Positions 33,482 to 42,357 of a stretch of DNA of 49,888 nt are shown here, piece after piece (position 1 is the stretch's first letter; every line of letters starts with the position of its first letter). Made by a program: the position numbers and the translations under genes. The DNA is from Imhoffiella purpurea (GTDB lineage Bacteria > Pseudomonadota > Gammaproteobacteria > Chromatiales > Chromatiaceae): contig NZ_AONC01000034.1 of NCBI RefSeq assembly GCF_000585215.1, positions 1-49,888 on the forward strand, written 5' to 3'. The notes under the pieces are model-generated. The model was given only the letters and a program-made list of their open reading frames with translations, made no database searches and was not told the DNA's origin.

Positions 33482-35029
33482 CTCCAGGGCGGCCTCGGAC
33501 AATGTGCGGGTATCCGCGATCACGGACTTGATCGCCTCGATACTGGTGTTGACGGCCGTGGAGATGGCGTCGAAGGTCTCCTTCGCCTCCTGGGTGTCGG
33601 CATCGGCGGCATCGGTCAGGATCTGGAAGTCGACGTCGCCCTCGGCGAGCTTCGTCAGTCCCGTCACCAGCTTGTGGGTCTCGGCCTTCTGATACTCGGA
33701 GACCTTTCTCGCGACCCGTTCGTTGCGCTTGACCTGGGTCTGATCGACGATGAACTCGAAGGCCCCGACCACATTGCCCTCGCCGTCCACCAACGGGGCA
33801 CCTGAATAGGCGATATCCAGATCGCGGCCGCCCGGATGGGCGTCGGTCTCGCTCGATGCGGTCTGGTTCTTGTTCATGGCGCAGGCGCTGGCGCACTTGG
33901 CCGACTGACAATCACTCGTCCTGAACTGGTCGTAGCATTTGGTACCCAACAGCTGGTCCGGCGATTTGCCGCCCATCTTTGCCCCGAGTTCGTTGATGTA
34001 CTGGATGTTGAAATCCCGGTCCATGATCATGGCCGGAGCCGGCATGAAGTCGAGGAAGCCGACCAGACGATCCAGGGTCGCGTTGATCCCCTCCACGATC
34101 TTGCGGTATTCGCCGGCATGCTGGCCGGCGTCCGCGCGCTCGTTGAGACGGCCGAGCTCGGTCTCGCGGATCAGCCGCCGGGTATCGGCCGACATGGCGC
34201 GGAGACTGTCCTGAACCTTGCGTACCGCGCGCAGCAGCTGGCCGGTCTCGTCGCGGCTCTGCGAATCCACCAGCTGGCTGAGATCGCCGGTGGCGAGCAG
34301 ATCCGCGGCCTCCACGGCCCGACCGATGGGGCGCACGATGGAGCGGGTGATGAGCACCGCGAATCCGAGCAGCACGATGGCCGAAACCAAGGCGATGGCG
34401 CAGAGGAGCAACGCGGCCTCCCAGAAGGTCGCGTTCACGTCGTCGATATAGACGCCCGTACCGATCACCCAGCCCCAGGGCTCGTAGAGATGCCCGACGG
34501 ACAGCTTGGCGACTGGCTCGCTGTGACCCGGCTTGGGCCAGAGATATTCCAGGAATTCCCACTCGCCGGACATGGCATGATCGACCAGCTTGCGCAGGAT
34601 GCTCACGCCGGTGCTGTCCTTGACACCGGAGACGTCCTTGCCGACCAGTTCGGGCTTGATCGGCTGAACCAGCATCCGATAGTCCGTGTCGATCACGAAC
34701 AGATAGTTGTCCCCTTCGTAGCGCATGGCAGAGAATGCCTCCTTGGCCTCTTCTCGGGCGGCCTCCGGTGTCATGGCGCCGCTCTTGACCTGGCTCTCGT
34801 AATAATCGAGCGCACTCACGCCCAGCTCGACCATGTTCTGAAGCTTGTCCTGCTTCTCCTGCATGATCGAGGATCGCAGAACACCCAGTGAGACAGCCGT
34901 GATGACGATGAGTACGAGTACGACGCTGGCGATCAATAGATTGAGTCGGGTTCCGATCCTCATGTCGAAACGTCCCTTGCCGGCCTGGTCCTGAGTGGAA
35001 TTGGAATTGCTGGATTGAGCTTGGTCCAT
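32402..35029 (-). CDS. Methyl-accepting chemotaxis protein with Cache and Cys-rich PAS domains (MCP2)
   Basis: An 875-aa receptor. TM1 is at about residues 29-50, a single Cache-type periplasmic domain at 51-200 ([40 protein letters not shown]) and TM2 at about 205-228. HAMP follows, then a PAS domain (about 320-440) bearing Cys365, Cys374, Cys379 and Cys383 ([20 protein letters not shown]). Two more HAMP-like segments lead to a signalling domain near-identical to MCP1. The C-terminus is DSEFVSF. The Cache domain may sense small carboxylates by family analogy, and the Cys cluster suggests a metal or redox input. It starts 27 bp after the cheA stop. Confidence 0.95.
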   Translation of the reverse strand: MDQAQSSNSNSTQDQAGKGRFDMRIGTRLNLLIASVVLVLIVITAVSLGVLRSSIMQEKQDKLQNMVELGVSALDYYESQVKSGAMTPEAAREEAKEAFSAMRYEGDNYLFVIDTDYRMLVQPIKPELVGKDVSGVKDSTGVSILRKLVDHAMSGEWEFLEYLWPKPGHSEPVAKLSVGHLYEPWGWVIGTGVYIDDVNATFWEAALLLCAIALVSAIVLLGFAVLITRSIVRPIGRAVEAADLLATGDLSQLVDSQSRDETGQLLRAVRKVQDSLRAMSADTRRLIRETELGRLNERADAGQHAGEYRKIVEGINATLDRLVGFLDFMPAPAMIMDRDFNIQYINELGAKMGGKSPDQLLGTKCYDQFRTSDCQSAKCASACAMNKNQTASSETDAHPGGRDLDIAYSGAPLVDGEGNVVGAFEFIVDQTQVKRNERVARKVSEYQKAETHKLVTGLTKLAEGDVDFQILTDAADADTQEAKETFDAISTAVNTSIEAIKSVIADTRTLSEAALEGRLDERADATHHRGDFRRIVEGINATLDAVVGPVNEVMRILSLMEEGDLSETIEARYHGRLEELRTTVNNTVVKLAQTMQDVRSTADDLTSAADQVSMTSQSLSQGATEQAASVEETSASMEQMSASVAQNTENATVTDGMAAKAAKEASEGGVAVKETVMAMKSIAEKIGIIDDIAYQTNLLALNAAIEAARAGEHGKGFAVVAAEVRKLAERSQEAAQEIGEVASSSVQLAEKAGCLLDEIVPAIAKTSDLVQEIAAASSEQSTGVSQINGAMEQLNQTTQQNASASEELAATAEEMSSQAEQLQQMMSFFKTGGGSVQLPAAPAKPKASAEPRIVSKPSVKRLSSSPMLDSEFVSF

Positions 35030-35056
35030 GGTGTCACCTGAGCAAACTGCTGAATG

Positions 35057-37279
35057 TCAAACGAGGTCGATCTGTTCTTTGCCGGGGCTGGATTCCACCG
35101 CCCCGCCTGCTTCGCGCTGTACGGAAATTCGAATGAGCTCCTGAACGTCCAGAATCATCGCCACCTCCCCCCCACCGAGGATGGTGGAGCCGCCGAAGAA
35201 TCCCCGGAGATGGTTCAACAGACGCCCCAATGGCTTGATCACGGTCTGGAACTCGCCCAGCAGATAATCCACGACCAAGCCGACCCGCTGGCCGGCGTAC
35301 TGAATGACGACGATGTTCTGACGCCGCGGCGGAGTGCCCCCGATATGGAAGAGATCGCGCAGACGCAGGAAGGGCAGCACCTGGCCGCGGAGATTGATGT
35401 AGTCCTTGTCGCTGGTCTCGGCCGGATCGCATTTCATGCACTCGACCACGCAATCGAGCGGAATGATGTAGTAGCCGTCTCCGACCCCGACCAGGAAGCC
35501 GTCGATGATGGCCAGGGTCAGTGGCAGACGAATGGCGACCCGAGTACCGACTCCGGGCTCGCTTTGGAGACCGATGGTGCCGCGCAAGGCGTCGATATTG
35601 CGCCGAACCACGTCCATGCCGACCCCGCGTCCGGAGAGATTGGTCACCTGCTCGGCGGTCGAGAAGCCGGGCTCGAAGATCAGGTGATCGATTTCATGAT
35701 CGCTGAGCGTCTGACCCGGCTGGACCAGACCCCGCTCCTGGGCCTTGGCCAGGATCCGGGCGCGATCCAGACCGCCGCCGTCGTCGACGATCTCGATGAC
35801 GATGCTCCCGGATTCGTGATAGGCGTTGAGGCGCAGCGTCCCCTTGGCCGGCTTGCCCGCCGCGATCCGCCTTTCGGTGGATTCGAGACCATGGTCCATG
35901 GCGTTGCGCACCAGATGCATCAGCGGATCGCCGATCTTCTCCACCACCGACTTGTCCAGCTCGGTCTCGGCACCGGTGATGACGAGGTCGATCTCCTTGC
36001 CCAGATCCTGGGAGACGTCGCGGACCACGCGACGGAAGCGGTTGAAGGTCTCGCCGATCTCGACCATGCGCAGCCGCAGCGCGCTGTCGCGGATCGACTC
36101 CACCAGACCGCCGATGGTCGCATTGGCCTCGACCAGCGAGCGGTTGCGGCTGCGGCGGGCCAGTGTCTCGGCCGCCGAGCCCGCGATCACCAGTTCGCCG
36201 ACCAGATTGATCAGATCGTCGAGCTTGGCGGCATCGATGCGGATGACCCGGGCCTCGCGCGTCTTGGCCTCCCGGGTACGGCGCTGCTTGTCCAAGGCCG
36301 CGTCCACCAGCTCCTGCTGGACCAGCTCGCGTTCGACCAGGATCTCTCCCAGCGGCTGGGCCGGCTTCACATCGCCCCTATCGACCGGCTCCTCCTGACC
36401 GCCGAACTGGATGCGCAGCCCCTCCTCCAGCTCGCGCTCGGTGAGCGTCCCGCAGGCGACCAGGATCTCGCCCAGACGGGCCGAATCCTCGGGGAGATCC
36501 TGGATCAGATCGATATAGGCACCGATCTGGCTGTTTGGAGGGAGAATGGTGAGCGTGCAGTCCGACTGCACGAACTCGAAGGCCGATTCGATGTCGCCCT
36601 TGGACAGTGCGCCGGCCAGACGGATCTCGAAGCCCAGATAGCATGCCTCGGCGTCCATCTCGTCGCCCGCCGGGATGGCGTCGTCGATCACCTCGACATG
36701 GACCAGGGTGCCGATGGTTCCCAGATAGCGCACGAAGGACAGGGGATCGAAGCCGTTGCGCAGCAAATCGCGATCGAAGCGGACCGAGACGTGCCAGGTA
36801 TCCTGATCCACCCCTGCCCCCCCCATGCCCATGCCCGGGGACGCGCTCGCCGGAGACTCGGGAGCCGCCTCATCCGAGACCGGGGACTCCCCCAGATAGA
36901 GATTGAGACCGGCGATCAGGCCGGTGCTCGCCGTCAAGAGGTCGGCATCCGGAGTCTCGTTCCCGGCGGCCAGCTCCTCGAGCAGGGTCGCGATATGATC
37001 CTGACAGCCGAGGAGAAGCGCGATGAGCTTGTCGTCAACGCTCAGCTCGCCGTCTCGCACGCGATCCATCAGGCTCTCGGCCACGTGAGTGAAGCTGACG
37101 ATGTGATCCAGCCCGAAGAGGCCCGCCGCACCCTTGATGGTGTGCATGGCGCGAAACACGGCGTTGATGGCATCCGTATCGCCCGGCGACGTCTCCAGGG
37201 TCAGGAGCGCATCCTCCATGGCCTCCAGTAGCTCGCGACTCTCCTCGATGAAGGTTTGCTGGGCCTTGTCCAGGTTCAT
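35057..37279 (-). CDS. cheA: Chemotaxis histidine kinase CheA with MshEN-like repeats
   Basis: A 740-aa CheA. The Hpt domain has His46 (FRAMHTIKGAAGLFG), and a P2-like domain follows at about 160-250. Two short repeats, RLGEILVACGTLTERELEE (from residue 268) and PLGEILVERELVQQELVDA (from 309), resemble MshEN motifs. The dimerisation domain starts near 345 (LDDLINLVGELVI). The ATPase has HLVRNAMDHGLE, DDGGGLD and GRGVGMDVV, and the C-terminal CheW-like P5 includes INLRGQVLPFLRL. It phosphorylates CheY and CheB. TGAGGA precedes the ATG. Confidence 0.97.
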   Translation of the reverse strand: MNLDKAQQTFIEESRELLEAMEDALLTLETSPGDTDAINAVFRAMHTIKGAAGLFGLDHIVSFTHVAESLMDRVRDGELSVDDKLIALLLGCQDHIATLLEELAAGNETPDADLLTASTGLIAGLNLYLGESPVSDEAAPESPASASPGMGMGGAGVDQDTWHVSVRFDRDLLRNGFDPLSFVRYLGTIGTLVHVEVIDDAIPAGDEMDAEACYLGFEIRLAGALSKGDIESAFEFVQSDCTLTILPPNSQIGAYIDLIQDLPEDSARLGEILVACGTLTERELEEGLRIQFGGQEEPVDRGDVKPAQPLGEILVERELVQQELVDAALDKQRRTREAKTREARVIRIDAAKLDDLINLVGELVIAGSAAETLARRSRNRSLVEANATIGGLVESIRDSALRLRMVEIGETFNRFRRVVRDVSQDLGKEIDLVITGAETELDKSVVEKIGDPLMHLVRNAMDHGLESTERRIAAGKPAKGTLRLNAYHESGSIVIEIVDDGGGLDRARILAKAQERGLVQPGQTLSDHEIDHLIFEPGFSTAEQVTNLSGRGVGMDVVRRNIDALRGTIGLQSEPGVGTRVAIRLPLTLAIIDGFLVGVGDGYYIIPLDCVVECMKCDPAETSDKDYINLRGQVLPFLRLRDLFHIGGTPPRRQNIVVIQYAGQRVGLVVDYLLGEFQTVIKPLGRLLNHLRGFFGGSTILGGGEVAMILDVQELIRISVQREAGGAVESSPGKEQIDLV

Positions 37280-37289
37280 GGATCGGTCC

Positions 37290-37598
37290 TCAGGAGTTGG
37301 ATTCCAGTCCGCGGGCGTCTCCGAAGCGGACCGTCAGATTGCAGAGATCGAAGACGTCCCGAACCGAATCGCTGGGATTGAGGAACCGCAGCGGCTTGCG
37401 CATGCGCTCGGCCTCCTGCCTCGCCAGGATCAGCACCTGAAGCCCCGCCGTATCCAGCTCGGTCACGGCCGACAGATCCAGGGACGGATCCTCGGCCCGA
37501 CTCAGGAACTCCATGAGCCGCATCTTGGTCTCGGAGGCGCAGTAGATGTTGAGCTCGCCCTCGAGACAGAGCGCGGAGTGGACCTGGGCCTCGCTCAT
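37290..37598 (-). CDS. STAS-domain protein
   Basis: A 102-aa stand-alone STAS domain: LCLEGELNIYCASETKMRL, then DLSAVTELDTAGLQVLILAR. The SpoIIAA-type loop reads DTAG where anti-sigma antagonists carry a phosphorylatable Ser (DSSG), so Thr50 is the only candidate site. Its ATG overlaps the cheY stop by four bases and it is followed by cheA 10 bp on. Such proteins occur in alternative chemotaxis operons; the role is unknown. Confidence 0.9.
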   Translation of the reverse strand: MSEAQVHSALCLEGELNIYCASETKMRLMEFLSRAEDPSLDLSAVTELDTAGLQVLILARQEAERMRKPLRFLNPSDSVRDVFDLCNLTVRFGDARGLESNS

Positions 37599-37963
37599 GG
37601 CAGCACCAGCTTGGAGACCGCCGCGAGCATCTGCTGCGGCTGGAACGGCTTGACGATCCAGGCCTTGGCACCCGCTTCCTGGCCCCTCTGCTTCTTGTCC
37701 GCGGCCGACTCCGTGGTCAGCATGATGACCGGCGTGAACTTGTAGGACGGATGGGCTTTGACCTGCTTGACGAAACTGATGCCGTCCATGTTCGGCATGT
37801 TGACGTCACTGATGATGAGATGAAGTTTGCGCCCGTCCAGCTTGGTCAGGGCATCCTTGCCGTCGCAGGCATCCACGACGTCGTAGCCGGCACCCTTGAG
37901 TGCGATCGAAACGACCTGGCGCACGCTCGCCGAATCGTCCACGATCATGATCGTTTTGCTCAT
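37595..37963 (-). CDS. cheY: Chemotaxis response regulator CheY
   Basis: A 122-aa receiver: Asp9-Asp10, the phospho-acceptor Asp53 (IISDVNMPNMDG), Thr83 (MLTTES) and the conserved Lys in VKPFQ. The position right before the STAS and cheA genes supports CheY. No CheZ phosphatase is found in the operon, so dephosphorylation may rely on the second receiver as a sink or on an unlinked phosphatase. Confidence 0.93.
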   Translation of the reverse strand: MSKTIMIVDDSASVRQVVSIALKGAGYDVVDACDGKDALTKLDGRKLHLIISDVNMPNMDGISFVKQVKAHPSYKFTPVIMLTTESAADKKQRGQEAGAKAWIVKPFQPQQMLAAVSKLVLP

Positions 37964-37990
37964 CTCGAACTCCAGTTCGGAAATATCGGT

Positions 37991-39187
37991 TTAGAAGAAG
38001 GTGATCTCTGTATTGTCTTGCGCGTCGGCAGCGGCCCCACCATGGTGGTTGTCCATCTGCTCGGCGGTGGTATAGGTCCGGCACAGCTCCTGAAGCCAGT
38101 GGCCGGCATCGATGGCCTGGGCGCGATGGCCGAGCTCCTGCTGCTCGAGAACCTCCTCCAGGTGGGACGCCAGGCGCTCCATGTCGCCCGTGGCCTGGAC
38201 CAGGATCTGACTCACCCGGTCCTGGAATTGCAGCCCGACCAGAACCTCGGCGATCTCGCCCTGCACCGCCGCGCCGACCTCGCGGAGCATCTCCGCCGAG
38301 CCCGAAAGCCCGTCGGCGCCACGCTCGAATTTGTCCACGACCGAGTGGATGGCATGCTCGGCGCCCTGAACCAGCTGAGCGTCCTCCTCGGCATAGCGGG
38401 CCGCGGTGTTCTGCGCGAGCATGATGGCCTGATTGATGGATTTGACCCGCTCGGCGATCTGCTTGCCGGTATCGCCGGACATCGCCGAGAGATTGCGCAC
38501 CTCGTCGGCCACGATGGCGAATCCGCGTCCTGCCTCTCCGGCGCGGGCCGCCTCGATGGCGGCATTGAGGGCCAGCAGATTGGTCTGGTCGGCGATCTTG
38601 GCCACCGCGGCGGCCATCTCCCGAAGCTCGGAGGTGAAGGCCGCCAGCTCCTGGATATGCCCCAGCATCTCGCCCTTCGCCTCCAGCGCCGTGCGCAGGC
38701 TGGCCACGACATCGCTCAGCTCCCGGCGGCTCTCTGCCAGGGTCTCCACCAGGCTTCCGGACCCGGACAACCCGCCGGCCGCCTCCCCCGACAGCGTCAT
38801 GGTCGATTCGAGCCTGTCGTAGATCCCGCTGAAGCGCCCGGTCAGACCTGTGATGGCCTCTTCGGTCTGATGGCGGGCGGTGTCCACCTGGCGACGCCAG
38901 ATGGGCAGGACCTGTACGCAGAGCTGATCCAGTCCCTCGACGGACAGGGGTGGCGGAGGAATCTCGGCCAGCGTCCGGGCACGGACCCGCTCGCCCTCCC
39001 GCTTCAGCGCACGACGCGACAGCAGGGCCGTCGCCACCCCAGCGGCGACACCCAGCAGCACCAGTATCGTGGCCGTCGGCCACTGATCCCCGGCATGGAG
39101 GATCACGGCCCCGCCACCGAGCACACCCATGAGTGATGGGATCGCGATCTGCCACGAAACGCGTATCGCTTCTTCAGGATTCGGCAT
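37991..39187 (-). CDS. MCP-like signalling protein without periplasmic sensor
   Basis: A 398-aa protein. Two adjacent hydrophobic helices (about residues 12-31 and 36-56) leave almost no periplasmic loop. A methyl-accepting-type signalling region with the tip sequence [24 protein letters not shown] and EVRNLS follows, then a C-terminal coiled region with [13 protein letters not shown], typical of short MCP-like proteins. It lacks a HAMP and a recognisable ligand domain, so input may be cytoplasmic or through membrane state. ATG 39187 overlaps the preceding receiver gene by 14 bp and has CGGAG upstream. Confidence 0.9.
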   Translation of the reverse strand: MPNPEEAIRVSWQIAIPSLMGVLGGGAVILHAGDQWPTATILVLLGVAAGVATALLSRRALKREGERVRARTLAEIPPPPLSVEGLDQLCVQVLPIWRRQVDTARHQTEEAITGLTGRFSGIYDRLESTMTLSGEAAGGLSGSGSLVETLAESRRELSDVVASLRTALEAKGEMLGHIQELAAFTSELREMAAAVAKIADQTNLLALNAAIEAARAGEAGRGFAIVADEVRNLSAMSGDTGKQIAERVKSINQAIMLAQNTAARYAEEDAQLVQGAEHAIHSVVDKFERGADGLSGSAEMLREVGAAVQGEIAEVLVGLQFQDRVSQILVQATGDMERLASHLEEVLEQQELGHRAQAIDAGHWLQELCRTYTTAEQMDNHHGGAAADAQDNTEITFF

Positions 39188-39575
39188 AGCTTGCTCCGGC
39201 TTGGCTACCCTTGTGCGCGGACCAGTAGGCCCGATCCTCGATCAGACTCAGCAATTGCGGATAGTCCATGGACTTGTCGAAATACCAGTCGGCTCCCAGA
39301 TCCAGGCTCGCACGGCGCAATTCGGCCTGATTGCTGAAAACGGCCACCTTGGTGGGCAAGTCGCTGCCTCGCACCTCCTGGAGCAAGTCCAGTCCGGTGC
39401 CGTCGGGCAAGGCGATATCCAGCACCAGCAGGTCCGGACCGAAGCCGGACAGGCAGAGACGCGCTTCAGCCAGGTTGCGGCTGTAGGCAAGGAGCGACAC
39501 GTCCGAAAGATCTCGCAACATGTCGAACAACCGCCGCCATACGATCAGGCTGTCATCGACGATCAGAACTCGCAT
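39174..39575 (-). CDS. Stand-alone receiver at the start of the chemotaxis operon
   Basis: A 133-aa receiver: DDS at 7-9, phospho-acceptor Asp53 ([12 protein letters not shown]), Ser82 (VFSNQ) and Lys100 (FDKSMD). The C-terminal tail (about 118-133) has no output domain. It is translationally coupled to the MCP-like gene and is the first gene of the leftward operon. It may act as a phosphate sink or a second chemotaxis output. Confidence 0.9.
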   Translation of the reverse strand: MRVLIVDDSLIVWRRLFDMLRDLSDVSLLAYSRNLAEARLCLSGFGPDLLVLDIALPDGTGLDLLQEVRGSDLPTKVAVFSNQAELRRASLDLGADWYFDKSMDYPQLLSLIEDRAYWSAHKGSQAGASYAES

Positions 39576-39799
39576 GAGGAACTCGACTGGGTTTCCATGC
39601 GATGCAGAATAGCCCCCAGGAGTCTAGCGAAATATCAGACGGAGGCGGGATTTGCGGTCAGGAGCGACCGAGTTTGCTGTCAGATTTTCCTGACATTGGG
39701 CTTGGAGGTCCGCGGCTCGGCGCCGGACCGGGGTCCACGGCATGAGGCCCGTGCTATGATCGGCGCTCGGAGCAGTCGTCATCCACTCTGGAGCTGTAG

Positions 39800-40648
39800 A
39801 TGCCCATCCGAGGATTGCGCGGTACCGGCCTCATCGCCCTGCTGACCTCCAGCTGCTGGGCCGCACCGGTCGCGCACGCCTCCGAGGCCATGTTGATCGG
39901 CGGTACCGGGGGAGCCCTCGGAACCCTGGCGCATCTGTTGACGGCATACCGCTCGCTCCATCCGGATAGCGAACTCGAACTGCTCGAGACGAGCCTAGGA
40001 ACGGGAGGCGGCATCCGCGCCCTGACCGACGGCCGTCTCGCCATCGCCCTGGCCGCACGCGACCTGACCGAATCCGAGCGCGCATCGGGGATCCGGGTCC
40101 ATCCATTCGCCAGAACGCCGCTCGTCTTCGTGACGCAGCCGGCGGTCGAGGAAAAGGGTCTCACGATTCGGACCCTGTCGGAAATCTATCGCGGACTGCG
40201 CACCACCTGGTCGGACGACAGCCACTGCCGTCCGGTCATGCGTCCATCGACCGACTCGGACACCATGGTGATCCGCACGCTCGATCCCGAACTCGCTCGA
40301 TCGGTCGACATCGCCGTGCGGCGCTCCGATCTGCTGGTCCCCCTCACCTCCCAGGAAAACCTGGACACCATCGCCAGAATCCCCGGGGCCTTCGGCTACG
40401 CACCCTATGCGCAATTGTCGAGCGAGAATCGGGACCTGCCGATACTCGCCTTCGAAGGCGAGGAGCCGATCAGGGACGGGCGCGCCAATCGCGCCTACGC
40501 ACTCTGGACGGACTTCTCTCTCGTGACCCGGCCCGCTCCGCCCCCCGAGGTGTCGCGATTCGTCGATTTCGTCTACTCGGGACGAGGACGGGCGATCATC
40601 CAAAGCGAGGGCAATCTCGCCCTTCCGGCCCCGGCATCCGCGCCGTGA
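39800..40648 (+). CDS. PstS-like periplasmic substrate-binding protein
   Basis: A 282-aa protein with a signal peptide (TGLIALLTSSCWAAPVAHA) and a PstS-type fold: MLIGGTGGALGTLAHLL, LGTGGGIRALTDGRLAIALAARDLTESE, FVTQPAVEEKGLTIRTLSEIYRG, and IPGAFGYAPYAQLS. PstS proteins bind oxyanions, typically phosphate. No permease is linked; the gene is instead coupled (GTGA overlap) to a diguanylate cyclase with a periplasmic domain. A ligand-dependent regulator of that enzyme is the likely role, by analogy with other binding-protein/cyclase pairs such as NspS-MbaA. Confidence 0.85.
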   Translation: MPIRGLRGTGLIALLTSSCWAAPVAHASEAMLIGGTGGALGTLAHLLTAYRSLHPDSELELLETSLGTGGGIRALTDGRLAIALAARDLTESERASGIRVHPFARTPLVFVTQPAVEEKGLTIRTLSEIYRGLRTTWSDDSHCRPVMRPSTDSDTMVIRTLDPELARSVDIAVRRSDLLVPLTSQENLDTIARIPGAFGYAPYAQLSSENRDLPILAFEGEEPIRDGRANRAYALWTDFSLVTRPAPPPEVSRFVDFVYSGRGRAIIQSEGNLALPAPASAP

Positions 40649-41676
40649 CGTCCTTCGCCACGGCCAGTCGCCATATCGCCAACCTCCTGCGATGGGGCGT
40701 GGTCGTCATCGCCCTGACACTCACGATCCTGATCCCGGTCATGCACTTCAATCTCGAGCGACATTTCATCGCCGGAATCCTGGCGACCCTCTCCGAATAT
40801 TCGGCGAAGCAGATCATGGAAAAGGTGATCGCCCGCAACCCGACGCTCTGGAGCTACGAGGATCCGAGGTTCGTCGGACTGCTGCGTCGAGAGGCCCTGG
40901 GCAGACAGGTACGACAAGCGGTCTACAAGCAGGACGGCACACTCCTGATCGCGCTGGGCAGACACCCCGACCCGCCGACGATCAAGGAGCGCGCGCCCTT
41001 GTTCGATGCCGGCGTGCCCGTCGGCTATCTGGAAACCAGCGCCTCGCTGGAGCCCACGCTGCGCATCAGCCTCACCATCGCCCTCTTCATGGCGCTGGGG
41101 GGCAGCATCGCCATCCTGCTGTTCGATGTCTTTCCATTGCGCCAACTGCGCCGAGCGGAATCCAGGATCCACTATCTGGCCGAGCACGATCCGCTCACCG
41201 GCCTGCTCAACCGCTATGTCGTGGAGCCCAGATTCGAACAGGAGATGCATCGTGCCGAGCGCTACGGCCTGCAGCTGTCGCTGATCCTGTTCGACATCGA
41301 CCATTTCAAGCGCATCAACGACTGCTTCGGCCATACCAAGGGAGACGCCGTGCTGCGCCAGCTCAGCCTGCTGGCGGAACGACACATCCGCAGCAGCGAC
41401 ACCCTGGTGCGCTGGGGCGGCGAGGAATTCCTCGTCATCTCGACCCATACCGATCTGACCATGGCCAGGGAGCAGGCCGAGAAGCTGCGCCGAATCGTCG
41501 AACGCGCGGATTTCGGCATCGGGCAGAAGGTCACCATCAGCCTGGGAGTCAGCACTTGCGAACCTCGGAGCAGTCTTCAGACCTGCGTCGACCGTGCGGA
41601 CGCGGCCTTGTATCGCGCCAAATGCGAGGGGCATAACCGTTGCGCGCTGGCCCTGCCCGAAGACTGCGAGCAATAG
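40645..41676 (+). CDS. Membrane diguanylate cyclase paired with a binding protein
   Basis: A 343-aa protein: TM1 at about residues 15-34, a periplasmic segment at 35-130, TM2 at about 135-158, and a GGDEF domain at about 175-340. The active site is GGEEF in VRWGGEEFLVI, with HDPLTGLLNR and DIDHFKRIND intact, and an I-site RSSD stands five residues before the GGEEF. It should make c-di-GMP with product inhibition. Its GTG start overlaps the stop of the PstS-like gene by four bases, so the binding protein is expected to control it through the periplasmic segment. Confidence 0.92.
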   Translation: MTSFATASRHIANLLRWGVVVIALTLTILIPVMHFNLERHFIAGILATLSEYSAKQIMEKVIARNPTLWSYEDPRFVGLLRREALGRQVRQAVYKQDGTLLIALGRHPDPPTIKERAPLFDAGVPVGYLETSASLEPTLRISLTIALFMALGGSIAILLFDVFPLRQLRRAESRIHYLAEHDPLTGLLNRYVVEPRFEQEMHRAERYGLQLSLILFDIDHFKRINDCFGHTKGDAVLRQLSLLAERHIRSSDTLVRWGGEEFLVISTHTDLTMAREQAEKLRRIVERADFGIGQKVTISLGVSTCEPRSSLQTCVDRADAALYRAKCEGHNRCALALPEDCEQ

Positions 41677-41724
41677 TCCGCCGGCCGGCAGCACCCCATC
41701 GGCCGCTCGGCGCGAGAGCTCGGG

Positions 41725-42357
41725 TCAGGAGATGAGTCCGCGCTCGATCCCATAGCGCACCAGTTCGGCCGCGGACTTCAGATCCAGCTTCTGCATGATC
41801 CGCATCTTGTGGGTGCTGACGGTCTTCGGCGAGAGATGCAGTTCCTCGGCGATCTCGTTGAGCCGCTGCCCCTTGATCAGATGCAGAAAGATCTCGTACT
41901 CGCGATCGGAGAGGGATTCGTGGGGCGGCGCCTCGCTGCCCAGCCCGGTCTCGAAGACCATGCGCTGCGCCAGCTCGGGCGACACGAAATGCCCGCCACG
42001 GGCGACCCGGCGCACGGCGTTCAAGAGCGCGGCCGGCTCGCAGTCCTTGGTGACATAGCCATTGGCGCCGGCCTTGATGGCCCGAGCGGCCACCTGGGCC
42101 TCGCCATGCATGCTCAGCACCAACACGGGCAGACCCGGGCGCTCCTCCTTCAGACGCTTCAGGAGCTCGACACCACTGGGGCCGGGCATGCTCATGTCGG
42201 TCAGAAGCAGATCGACCGGCCCATCGCGCAGCATCTCGATCACCTCCCAGCCATCCTTCGCCTCGGCGACGACCTCGAAATCGGCCCCCAATGCCAACAC
42301 CTGACGGATTCCCTGGCGCACCACGGCATGGTCGTCGGCGATCAGAATACGGATCAT
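41725..42357 (-). CDS. NarL/FixJ-type response regulator
   Basis: A 210-aa regulator: receiver with Asp54 (LLTDMSMPGPSG) and Lys104 (VTKD), and a LuxR-type helix-turn-helix at about 148-195 (LSDREYEIFLHLIKGQRLNEIAEELHLSPKTVSTH). It overlaps the kinase stop by four bases (ATGA), so the pair is a two-component system. Target genes are unknown. Confidence 0.94.
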   Translation of the reverse strand: MIRILIADDHAVVRQGIRQVLALGADFEVVAEAKDGWEVIEMLRDGPVDLLLTDMSMPGPSGVELLKRLKEERPGLPVLVLSMHGEAQVAARAIKAGANGYVTKDCEPAALLNAVRRVARGGHFVSPELAQRMVFETGLGSEAPPHESLSDREYEIFLHLIKGQRLNEIAEELHLSPKTVSTHKMRIMQKLDLKSAAELVRYGIERGLIS

